Origin: Bacillus gaemokensis
GTDB lineage: Bacteria; Bacillota; Bacilli; Bacillales; Bacillaceae_G
Assembly (NCBI RefSeq): GCF_001590835.1
Contig: NZ_LTAQ01000010.1
Location: forward strand, 22,196 to 86,195
Reading direction: 5' to 3'
Length of the DNA stretch: 64,000 nt
Part shown: one piece after another, positions 52,492-60,438 of the stretch
Position numbering within the stretch: the first letter of the stretch is position 1
How the letters are laid out: each line of letters opens with the position of its first letter
Notes under the pieces: model-generated
Databases searched by the model: none
What the model was told of the DNA's origin: nothing
Seen by the model: only the letters and a program-made list of their open reading frames with translations
Program-made: the position numbers and the translations under genes

Positions 52492-54009
52492 TTATCTCCC
52501 TAATTTCCATTCTTCATTATCAGGATGTTCTAAATTGACTTGTTGTAATGGAATCACCTTTGTTTTTTTTATAATTTTATAGCTTAGCCACAATGCAAGA
52601 AATAGTGGTAATCCAATATAAGTAGCAAGTACTCCATACCAATCCACATGTGATCCTGTAAAGGCTGAATAATTCTGCCCTAGAATAATAATGGTACATG
52701 TTACAAAAGCCAAAATAGGACCGATAGGATACCATTTTGCTTGATATGGGAGCTTGTTAAGATCCTTTCCTTGATGTAGAAAAGCCTGGCGAAAACGATA
52801 GTGGCTTACAGCAATCCCTAACCATGCAATAAAGCCACAAAGTCCTGAAGCATTCAAAAGCCATATAAATGCTTGACCTTCTCCAAATAAAGAAACTGCA
52901 AACGCTATGATTGCTGCAGCTGTTGTCATAAATAATGCATGAATAGGAATACCCTGTTTATTCACCTTTTTTAAGCACTTTGGAGCTTTCCCTTCTTTTG
53001 CCATTACCCATAACATTCGAGTTGCGACATACATTCCAGAATTGCCTGCTGATAGAACGGATGCCAAGATAACTGCATTCATAATAGAAGCTGCAAACGC
53101 GAATCCAACTTTCTCAAATACTAAAGTGAAGGGGCTCATTGTAATATTGCTAATGTCATCGTTAACTAGATTTGGATCTGTGTAGGGAACTATGACTCCA
53201 ATTACGCATATTGTAAGTATGTAAAACAAGAGAATTCTCCAAAATATTTGTCGCACGGCTTTAGGTATGTGCTTTTTTGGGTCTTTACTTTCTCCAGCTA
53301 CGATTCCGACCATTTCTGTACCTTGAAAGGAAAACCCCGCAATCATAAACACACTAAGGATAGAAAGAAATCCTCCATGAAAAGGTGCGCCTCCAATTGT
53401 TAGGTTCTGAAACCCAATAGCATCACCTTTGAAAATCCCAAATATCGTGGCTATTCCTAACGTAATAAACACAATTATAGTAATAACTTTTACAAGTGAA
53501 AGCCAAAACTCCATTTCTCCATAATGTTTCACCGAAAGAATATTAACTCCAAACATAAACAATATGAATAACGCACTCCAAAGAATAGATGAATTGTATG
53601 GAAACCAATACTTCATAAGGATAGCTCCTGCTGAAATTTCTACTGCAAGGGTAATAGTCCAGCTAAACCAGTAATTCCAACCAATCGCAAACCCAAATGC
53701 AGGATCTACAAATTTAGAAGCATACGTACTAAAAGAACCTGATGTAGGCATATACGCTGCCATTTCTCCCAAGCTAGTCATCAACAGATAAACAATACAG
53801 CCCATCAACAAATAAGCTAAGATTGCTCCACCAGGCCCTGCTGTATGAATCGTATTTCCGCTCGCTATAAATAACCCAGTACCGATACTTCCACCTATAG
53901 AAATCATTGTTAAATGTCTCATCCCTAATTCTCTTCTTAGTTCAGAAGGCTGGGAGTTAGAAGAAAAAGAAAAAATCGAATTTGTAGGTTTTGTGGGTGT
54001 CTCTTTCAA
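52492..54009 (-). CDS. Amino acid permease (LysP/AAT family) under c-di-AMP riboswitch
   Basis: A permease of about 505 residues with 12 membrane segments. The N-terminal RRELGMRHLTMISIGGSIGTGLF and the following AGPGGAILAYLLMGCIVY carry the signatures of the amino acid transporter (AAT) branch of the APC superfamily. The TTG at 54009 is preferred: AAGGA lies eight bases upstream, while the ATG at 54018 directly abuts it. It is the first gene of an operon with mgtC. Transcription runs through a ydaO-type riboswitch and terminator, so c-di-AMP should lower its expression. The substrate is unknown. Confidence 0.85.
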   Translation of the reverse strand: MKETPTKPTNSIFSFSSNSQPSELRRELGMRHLTMISIGGSIGTGLFIASGNTIHTAGPGGAILAYLLMGCIVYLLMTSLGEMAAYMPTSGSFSTYASKFVDPAFGFAIGWNYWFSWTITLAVEISAGAILMKYWFPYNSSILWSALFILFMFGVNILSVKHYGEMEFWLSLVKVITIIVFITLGIATIFGIFKGDAIGFQNLTIGGAPFHGGFLSILSVFMIAGFSFQGTEMVGIVAGESKDPKKHIPKAVRQIFWRILLFYILTICVIGVIVPYTDPNLVNDDISNITMSPFTLVFEKVGFAFAASIMNAVILASVLSAGNSGMYVATRMLWVMAKEGKAPKCLKKVNKQGIPIHALFMTTAAAIIAFAVSLFGEGQAFIWLLNASGLCGFIAWLGIAVSHYRFRQAFLHQGKDLNKLPYQAKWYPIGPILAFVTCTIIILGQNYSAFTGSHVDWYGVLATYIGLPLFLALWLSYKIIKKTKVIPLQQVNLEHPDNEEWKLGR

Positions 54010-54050
54010 GTGCCTCATCCTTTTTGAATTATTTTCCAGAAAAAGATTAT

Positions 54051-54079
54051 AAAAAAAGACACCGAAGTTTACCCAGTGT
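54051..54079 (-). terminator. Riboswitch expression-platform terminator
   Basis: On the minus strand ACACTG pairs with CGGTGT and is followed by C and T7. It lies between the aptamer and the permease start, as expected for transcriptional attenuation. Confidence 0.8.
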
Positions 54080-54084
54080 TTTTA

Positions 54085-54242
54085 AAAATCACCATAGTAT
54101 CCCCTCTCGAAACGCTTACGAGGTTAGCTGTCGGATTCGGGCCTTAAGAGTAGCCCTACCTTCAGTTAAGAAGGATTCACCCCAAGTGCAATCGCACAAA
54201 AGTTGGTTCCCCCGCTCCATATGGATTCAGCGAATAGTGATA
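54085..54242 (-). promoter_or_regulatory. Cyclic di-AMP riboswitch (ydaO-yuaA leader)
   Basis: Reading the minus strand, the conserved ydaO blocks occur in order: GCGGGGGAACCA, TTGGGGTGAATCC, the AAGGCCCGAATCCGACAG stretch, and CAGCTAACCTCGTAAGCG. The class binds c-di-AMP and turns off transcription of potassium and amino acid transporters. An intrinsic terminator and then the permease gene follow directly. A lysine riboswitch was considered because of the permease, but the conserved blocks are those of ydaO. Confidence 0.9.
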
Positions 54243-54258
54243 TGAATTTATGTACAAT

Positions 54259-54288
54259 ATCTTACTCCTATGCCATATTATTTGTAAA
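54259..54288 (-). promoter_or_regulatory. Likely SigA promoter of the riboswitch operon
   Basis: On the minus strand TTTACA (54288-54283) and TAAGAT (54264-54259) are separated by 18 bases, about 15 bases before the aptamer. The match is moderate. Confidence 0.5.
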
Positions 54289-54319
54289 CAAGAAAATTAA
54301 CATTTTTGCAGGTTAAATT

Positions 54320-54361
54320 TTTCTCCAAGCACACTATATTTATAATGTGTGCTTGGAGAAA
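54320..54361. repeat. 15-bp perfect inverted repeat
   Basis: TTTCTCCAAGCACAC and GTGTGCTTGGAGAAA are perfectly complementary around a 12-base AT loop. There is no terminal T run on either strand. It lies between the c-di-AMP operon promoter and the end of the DUF11 operon. The rest of the gap holds the terminator at 54515 and no gene. Confidence 0.7.
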
Positions 54362-54514
54362 TCACTAGTAAAAAACCCGATTATCCTTAATATACGGGAA
54401 ATAATAAAAAAAACGGTATAACTTTTTTATAAACAGCTCAGCTTTATTTCAAATTAACAATTCGACAGATTGTGTAAGCTCTATGTCTCTATTAAATGAT
54501 TTTTGCACCATAAC

Positions 54515-54558
54515 AAAAAAGACATGAGTCTATTATTCTCGATGACTCATGTCTTTTC
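54515..54558 (-). terminator. Terminator of the DUF11 operon
   Basis: GACATGAGTC pairs with GACTCATGTC, with A6 and T4 flanks, about 100 bases downstream of the last gene's stop codon. Confidence 0.85.
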
Positions 54559-54653
54559 TTTTAAAGTTAATTCTATCGTTTTTTATTACATACAACCACT
54601 TCTACCTTGATCTACTGTATCGGAACACAGACTTTATTTTGTATAAAGAATGA

Positions 54654-57131
54654 TTATACTTTTGTCAATTCCCAACGTTGAGCATCTGTACCATTATCTG
54701 GCCATTGTTGAATGTTAGCTCCATTGTTTTGCATACTACTCTTCAGATCAAGTAATTGGCCACTATGCTTAGCTATCCATTTAAACGTTCCATCCGAATT
54801 TTTTACGATTTTCCATTTTTGGTTGTCTCCACCAATGTCTTCCCATTGTTCTACATTTGCACCATCACTGTTTGAAGCTCCGGACACAGTAAGCAATTTT
54901 CCACTATGAACTGCTTTGATTGTGTAATACCCATCCGCCTGCTTCTCTAGTTTCCATTTTTGATGATCTCCACCGTTATACTCCCATTGTTGCACATTTA
55001 CGCCATTATCCTTTGAAGCGCTAAATACATCCAATACTTTTTGGCTTCCTTTATTTCTGATGATATAGACACCACTGTAGTCAATGTCATCAACACCCTC
55101 GCAACAAAGCTTTTTTGCTTTTTGCAATGTATCTTGTTGCTGCTTTTCATCTGATGTTATTTTTCTTAGTTTTTGGGTCAACTGTTCATTCACATTGAGT
55201 AATTCTTCTGCACTCAGCTTTCCTTCATTGAAAGCCCGAATCGCATCTTGTATTTTTAATTTTTCTGCTACGATTACTCCTGCAGCCGCTAACTCAGCTT
55301 CTCCAATACCTGTCACGATTTTCTTCTGCGCTTCTTTACAATTACTTTCATGAATAGCTGTCACTTCATTCGTCATTTCTTCTTTACGATACATTTGTCC
55401 ATCAGGAATAAGCTTATATTTATAATCCACCTTTGCTTTGTTTGTCACTTTCGTAGGCACTGGGTTACCAATCAACACTTGGAAGGTGACTCTTGCCGTC
55501 GTCCCAGGCTCTACCGTACCAATATTCACGCCACTTTCTATGTTTCCTGAGAGTGGTCGCCCATCTATCTGTAAACTACCTGAAACCAACTTCGTTCCAT
55601 TTGGAATTTGATCCTCAATTACGACATCGGTCAGTGGTGTATCACCTGTATTAACAACTTCAATGGTATAGGTAATAACATTACCTGCCTTGAAATAAAC
55701 GGGCATGTCTTGCCGTTTAGCTACTTCTACCTCTACTTTTCGAATGACCGTAATAGCTTCATTACTATCTGCCGTACCTGCCGAGACCGGTAAGCCTGGG
55801 GCGCTCTGGAAATCATACACGACAGTAGCTTTATTCACCGCTCTATTATCAGTTGGAACTTTTAATACTAAGGCTTGAAAGGTGACTTCCGTCGGGCCTT
55901 CGATAGATATAGAACCGATGTCAATCCCTTTTGTCGGATCTCCACCAGGTATAGGCACACCATCAACCTGTAAACTACCTTCAACAAACTTTAGCTCTGG
56001 TGGAAGCGTGTCTTTTAAAATAGTTTTTTGTGCTTCAGTCATCCCATTGTTTTCAATCAATAAGGTATAGGTAAGGATTTCACCTACGATAGCTGCTTCT
56101 TTATCTACTTCTTTATTTACTTTGATTTCTGGACTATTCACATCAATTTGGACACCCAGACCTGTCACGATATAACCATCTGATTTCGAAGTCAACTGAA
56201 CTAAGGCTTCCGTTTGTGAATTCTCCATGGCTGAAGAGGCGTCCACATTGGTAATATCCCAGTTATAACGAACTGCTGCTCCAGCACTTCCTGGTGTGAC
56301 ATTTACATTCCCATAGGTACCACTCGTATCTAAATTCCCTGCATCATCATTAATTTGTGAAGCAAAGAAGTTATCAATCGGATTATTGGGACCTGAGATG
56401 GGCTTTAATGAAGAGACATCTTTTCCAAAAAGCAACTGATCTCCTGGAATCTTTGAGTCTCCTTCCATTGCGGTTAGTAACAATCTCGCTTTGACATCCC
56501 CGAGCTCAGGCGTAGAGAAGCCAGAAATTTTCTGGCTTCTTGATCCAGTCTTCTCAATCGATGCAGTTCCGACATGAATATTCATATTTCGAAGAGGCAG
56601 TGTAGGATCTTTATAAACCACAGATAAAGTCCATCCCCCTACGTTATTTCCTTTATATCTTTGTGCTGTCGCTGGTACACCACTGACAGTATACTTACCA
56701 GCCCCACCTGCATCAATGAAGCTAGTAACATTGGCAGAACGAACATAAAATATTTGGTTCGCCTGAGCTACTTGCTGACTCGTAGTTGGATCTGGCGTAA
56801 TGAGGGTGGTTCCTTTCGGCGAGGTTAACGTTATCGTCCGATCTATTTCATTCGTTACATCCTCTATACTCGTTTTTGTCGACCCACCCCAGATTAGCTC
56901 TGCATATAATACTTGGCTTCCCGTTGGTAAGCGAAGCTGTGCCGCAGAAGCATTTTCTTTCCAATCCAGCGTGGTACCTGCAGGATATCCTGGTACCTGC
57001 TTGGATAGATCTAACGTGATAAATGCACCAATATCTGTATAACTGGTGTTGGTATTACTTAGACCGAGTGTGTTTCCAGTAAAGGTAATCGCCCCGTTGG
57101 TCGTGGTTGAATATCGCTGAATAAACGCCAT
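54654..57131 (-). CDS. DUF11-repeat protein with C-terminal ricin-type lectin domain
   Basis: An 825-residue modular protein. Residues 1-325 are the N-terminal module shared with the two other long paralogs (FIQRYSTTTNGAITFTGNTLG near the start, VLYAELIWGGS near 75, FFASQINDDAGNLDTSGTYG near 255). Two DUF11 domains follow (about 328-455 and 460-595), then a helical hairpin beginning CKEAQKKIVTGIGEAE, then LCCEG, and a ricin B-type trefoil (about 688-825) with three QxW-like repeats ending QKWKL, QKWKI and QRWEL. The trefoil suggests glycan binding. There is no signal peptide or sortase motif. It is the last gene of the five-gene operon; GAAAGGGTGA precedes the ATG at 57131. Confidence 0.85.
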   Translation of the reverse strand: MAFIQRYSTTTNGAITFTGNTLGLSNTNTSYTDIGAFITLDLSKQVPGYPAGTTLDWKENASAAQLRLPTGSQVLYAELIWGGSTKTSIEDVTNEIDRTITLTSPKGTTLITPDPTTSQQVAQANQIFYVRSANVTSFIDAGGAGKYTVSGVPATAQRYKGNNVGGWTLSVVYKDPTLPLRNMNIHVGTASIEKTGSRSQKISGFSTPELGDVKARLLLTAMEGDSKIPGDQLLFGKDVSSLKPISGPNNPIDNFFASQINDDAGNLDTSGTYGNVNVTPGSAGAAVRYNWDITNVDASSAMENSQTEALVQLTSKSDGYIVTGLGVQIDVNSPEIKVNKEVDKEAAIVGEILTYTLLIENNGMTEAQKTILKDTLPPELKFVEGSLQVDGVPIPGGDPTKGIDIGSISIEGPTEVTFQALVLKVPTDNRAVNKATVVYDFQSAPGLPVSAGTADSNEAITVIRKVEVEVAKRQDMPVYFKAGNVITYTIEVVNTGDTPLTDVVIEDQIPNGTKLVSGSLQIDGRPLSGNIESGVNIGTVEPGTTARVTFQVLIGNPVPTKVTNKAKVDYKYKLIPDGQMYRKEEMTNEVTAIHESNCKEAQKKIVTGIGEAELAAAGVIVAEKLKIQDAIRAFNEGKLSAEELLNVNEQLTQKLRKITSDEKQQQDTLQKAKKLCCEGVDDIDYSGVYIIRNKGSQKVLDVFSASKDNGVNVQQWEYNGGDHQKWKLEKQADGYYTIKAVHSGKLLTVSGASNSDGANVEQWEDIGGDNQKWKIVKNSDGTFKWIAKHSGQLLDLKSSMQNNGANIQQWPDNGTDAQRWELTKV

Positions 57132-57167
57132 GCTTCTCACCCTTTCTCTATTTATCTATTGCTCTCC

Positions 57168-57821
57168 CTACTTACAACCACAACATAGGTCTTTAACCTG
57201 ATCTAACTTTTTCTTCAACTCTTTTTCCAAATCAGCAATCTGTTGAACAGCTGTCTTTGCACTCTGGTTAATCGCTAGCAAATCGTTCACTTTAATCCGA
57301 CCACCTCGGAATGAATGAATTGCTGCTTGAATTTTTTCGCCTTCCATGTAGAGAACTATAGCTAGACTTTTTTCCTCTTGCGCGATGGAATGAATAATCA
57401 AGTCACGTGACCATTCACAGGCTGTTCGTCCTGCTGGCACATTGACTTGTACTTCGTTACTGACCGCATCTACATAACCACCTGAATACTGAGAGCCCAT
57501 GTAAGCTTTGTTCCTAATCACGCCGCTAGGATGGGGTTTAATCACTTCAACTTTAAATGTAATGATGATAGGCCCTTCAATGGATAGCTTATCAAGTACA
57601 ATCGTTTTCGTTGGGTTTTCTCCAGGCTTTGATTCGCCGTCAATTTCCACACTATTCGGAACAAACTGCACCTCTTCTGATAGAAAGTCTTTAAAATGAC
57701 AATTAGTAACATCAATTAGACTATCATTGGAAATGGTAAACGTATATGTTAAGATATCTCCTACCACCGCATCAGTTTTGTCTACTTCCTTTTTTATACT
57801 CACTTTCGGAAAATCGGACAT
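57168..57821 (-). CDS. Short DUF11 protein with helical tail and CCGC end
   Basis: A 217-residue protein. One DUF11 domain (about residues 6-125, starting KVSIKKEVDKTDAVVGDILTY) is followed by the helical hairpin (CEWSRDLIIHSIAQEEKSLA and on) and the terminal DLCCGCK. It lacks the large N-terminal module of its long paralogs. The ATG at 57821 has AAAGGGAGAGG upstream; the earlier in-frame ATG has none. It sits 36 bases upstream of the lectin-bearing paralog in the operon. Confidence 0.8.
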   Translation of the reverse strand: MSDFPKVSIKKEVDKTDAVVGDILTYTFTISNDSLIDVTNCHFKDFLSEEVQFVPNSVEIDGESKPGENPTKTIVLDKLSIEGPIIITFKVEVIKPHPSGVIRNKAYMGSQYSGGYVDAVSNEVQVNVPAGRTACEWSRDLIIHSIAQEEKSLAIVLYMEGEKIQAAIHSFRGGRIKVNDLLAINQSAKTAVQQIADLEKELKKKLDQVKDLCCGCK

Positions 57822-57931
57822 GTACCTCTCCCTTTCTTTTCTGTAACCCACACCTTATTAGTGACGGATCAGATTCCCTATTTTCGCAAGAGCATTCAAG
57901 GAAAAGTAAGGTATCCCCTTACACCTTCTCT

Positions 57932-58657
57932 CTACTTACAACCACTACATAAATCCTGAATTGTATTTCTCTTGTTCTGTAATTCTTGTTTCAGTGCAGA
58001 TAATGTTTGAGAAACACCATTTTCACTCTGAACAATCAAATTCTGTTCACCCTTTGTAATTCTGCCACTCTTTAAAGCCTGATTAGCCGCTTGTGTTTTT
58101 TCTGCTTCTGCATCCAGCAACTCCTGAATGGCCCTCTCTTCCTGTTTAATCGAAAACTCAATGATACTTTGGCTGTTCTCACAGTTAGTAGGAGGACGCA
58201 CGATCACCTTTGTCTCTGTTATATTACTGGCTACTGCGCCTTTTTCGTTAGGCAATCCAGATGCACTTTCAAATTCGTAATTTAACGTCGCTTTATTTTT
58301 CACTAGCTCATCTGGAGAAATATTGACTACTTTCGCTTGGAATGTCACTTCGATCAACTCTCCTGTCCCTATGGTTCCTAGCTTGACTCCACTATTTACA
58401 TTCGCACTAGGTTGAGCCGCACCATCCACAACGACACTACCTGGCACAAACTTCAACTCTTTAGGAAGTATATCTTTCAAGATGGCGTTTTGTGCGTCAA
58501 CTGGATCCATATTTGTGACAAGGACGGTATAAGTCAAAATTTCTTTCACTTTCGCCTCATTTTTGTTCACTGTTTTATTGATTTCCATCTTCAGACTATC
58601 CCCCTTAAATGTATTCGCCTCATTTTTCATATTTACATACCCTCGAATTTGAGACAT
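57932..58657 (-). CDS. Short DUF11 protein with helical tail and CSGC end
   Basis: A 241-residue protein. A short N-terminal lead of about 22 residues precedes one DUF11 domain (LKMEINKTVNKNEAKVKEILTY to about residue 150). Then comes the helical hairpin (NCENSQSIIEFSIKQEERAI and on), with the terminal DLCSGCK. It is closely similar in layout to the 217-residue neighbour, and the two probably arose by duplication. AAAGGGTGATG precedes the ATG. Confidence 0.8.
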   Translation of the reverse strand: MSQIRGYVNMKNEANTFKGDSLKMEINKTVNKNEAKVKEILTYTVLVTNMDPVDAQNAILKDILPKELKFVPGSVVVDGAAQPSANVNSGVKLGTIGTGELIEVTFQAKVVNISPDELVKNKATLNYEFESASGLPNEKGAVASNITETKVIVRPPTNCENSQSIIEFSIKQEERAIQELLDAEAEKTQAANQALKSGRITKGEQNLIVQSENGVSQTLSALKQELQNKRNTIQDLCSGCK

Positions 58658-58701
58658 ATTTCATCACCCTTTCCATCATTGAATCAAATTATATATGGAT
58701 G

Positions 58702-60366
58702 TTATGAGCAAAAATCACAAATTTCTTGGGTAACAGCAAGTTTATCTTTAAGCACTGATTCTAGTGCGATTAGGCTGTCTAACATATCCGCCACACTTTC
58801 ATTGACAGCGATGAGATCTTGGACTTCTATTTTCTTATCTCCAAACGCACGAGCAGCTACTTCAATTTTTTCTGCTTCTGTCCGCATAATCCGAGCAATG
58901 TTTTGTTCCGCATCAGCAATCGTTTGGATAATCTGATTTTTTCCTTCTTCACAGTTGGGTGGTTCAATTACTTCGATCCCAGGTTTGTTACTAACACTCG
59001 TCGCTGTTGAAATAGGTAAGTCTGGTCTACTCTGAAAATCAAAGGTCATCGATGCTTGGTTATGTACCACTTTATCTTCAGGTTCTTTGATGATTTTTGC
59101 TTGATACGTTATGATGACTGTTTCTCCTACAGCCAAAGTACCAATGTTCACACCTTTAGCAATATCTTGTCCTGGCCATGCCACACCTCGAATTCGTAAA
59201 CTATCTGGTAAATATTCAAGTTCGGGATCTAAGTGATCTTGAAACATCACATTAGTCGCATCTACATAGCCATCATTTTTAACTTCCAAAGTGTAAGTTA
59301 CGACTTCACCCACTACGGCCTGTTTTTTATCCGCTGATTTATTCATTTTTACGATCGGGCTATTGGCATCGATCTGTACTCCATATCCACTCACTAAATA
59401 GGTATCTTGCGCTGTTGCAATCCGAGCAATCGCTTCAGTTTGACCATGATGCAACGTGTGAGAAATATCTACATTCGTGATATCCCAACCAGATCGTACA
59501 CCAAATCCATCTGATCCAATGGGCTTATTGAGTGTTCCGGCAGTTCCACTGGTATCCAAATTTCCTTGATCATCGTTAATCTGTGACGCAAAGAAATTAG
59601 TACCAGGATTATTAGGCCCAGAAATCACCGACAACGACGAACGATCGGGACCGAATTCAAAACGGTCGCCTGGAAGATTAGAGTTTCCTTCCAGCGCGGT
59701 AAGCATGACGCGTCCCTGGATATCCCCACCTTCTGGGGTTTTAAAATTATAAATCAACTCATCCACTGGAGGGTTAGACATAGAAATCACTTGAGATCCA
59801 ACATAAATATTCATATTTCGAATTTTAAGTAATGGATGTTTATAAGCGACAGCCAACGTCCATCCCACTGTATTGGTAGAAGCTAGAAAAAAAGTACAGT
59901 CTCTTACTGTTCCGGGAACACCACCTACTATATAAGTTCCAGCTCCACCTTTTTGCACAAATTCAGTTACATTCGCAGAGCGAACGTAAAAAACTTGACC
60001 ACCAAAGACAGACTCCTCTCGTGCAGTAAAGGCATCTGGTGCGATGGATAAAGTAGCAGCTGGAGTGGTAAATGAAATCGAAGTATTGATAGCTGAACGA
60101 ACATCAGTATATTGATCTTTAGTCGATCCACCCCAGATCAACTCAGCATATAGTACTTCACTGTCTACAGGGATACGCAAGACAGCCAAAGAAGAATTTT
60201 CTTGCCAGTTTAAAGTACTTCCAGCTGGATAACCTGACACTTGTTTAGAGGTATCTGTTGTCAAAAAAGCCCCAATATCTGTGCTACCATCTGCATAACC
60301 TAATGTATTTCCTGTAAATGTAATCGCACCATTGGTTGTTTGGGTGAAACGATGAATAAATGGCAT
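58702..60366 (-). CDS. DUF11 protein with N-terminal module, 554 aa
   Basis: A 554-residue protein. The N-terminal module (FIHRFTQTTNGAITFTGNTLG, VLYAELIWGGSTKDQ, FFASQINDDQGNLDTSGTAG) covers about residues 1-340. One DUF11 domain follows (KMNKSADKKQAVVGEVVTY, about 340-465), then the helical hairpin and the end CDFCS. It has no signal peptide. The AAAAGGGGGAAG site favours the ATG at 60366 over one six codons earlier. It lies second in the operon. Confidence 0.82.
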   Translation of the reverse strand: MPFIHRFTQTTNGAITFTGNTLGYADGSTDIGAFLTTDTSKQVSGYPAGSTLNWQENSSLAVLRIPVDSEVLYAELIWGGSTKDQYTDVRSAINTSISFTTPAATLSIAPDAFTAREESVFGGQVFYVRSANVTEFVQKGGAGTYIVGGVPGTVRDCTFFLASTNTVGWTLAVAYKHPLLKIRNMNIYVGSQVISMSNPPVDELIYNFKTPEGGDIQGRVMLTALEGNSNLPGDRFEFGPDRSSLSVISGPNNPGTNFFASQINDDQGNLDTSGTAGTLNKPIGSDGFGVRSGWDITNVDISHTLHHGQTEAIARIATAQDTYLVSGYGVQIDANSPIVKMNKSADKKQAVVGEVVTYTLEVKNDGYVDATNVMFQDHLDPELEYLPDSLRIRGVAWPGQDIAKGVNIGTLAVGETVIITYQAKIIKEPEDKVVHNQASMTFDFQSRPDLPISTATSVSNKPGIEVIEPPNCEEGKNQIIQTIADAEQNIARIMRTEAEKIEVAARAFGDKKIEVQDLIAVNESVADMLDSLIALESVLKDKLAVTQEICDFCS

Positions 60367-60438
60367 ATTCTTCCCCCTTTTCACTCTAAATAAAGCTAAG
60401 AATTATTTTGCTTCTTTCTCACTCACTAATCTAATCTA

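Noticed and set aside
54085-54242. Lysine riboswitch upstream of the permease
   Set aside because: The conserved blocks (GGGGGAACC, GGGGTGAATCC, CAGCTAACCTCGTAAGCG) are those of the ydaO c-di-AMP class.
58412-58936. 174-codon open frame on the plus strand
   Set aside because: It lies antisense to the DUF11 genes, has no ribosome site and encodes no recognisable domain.
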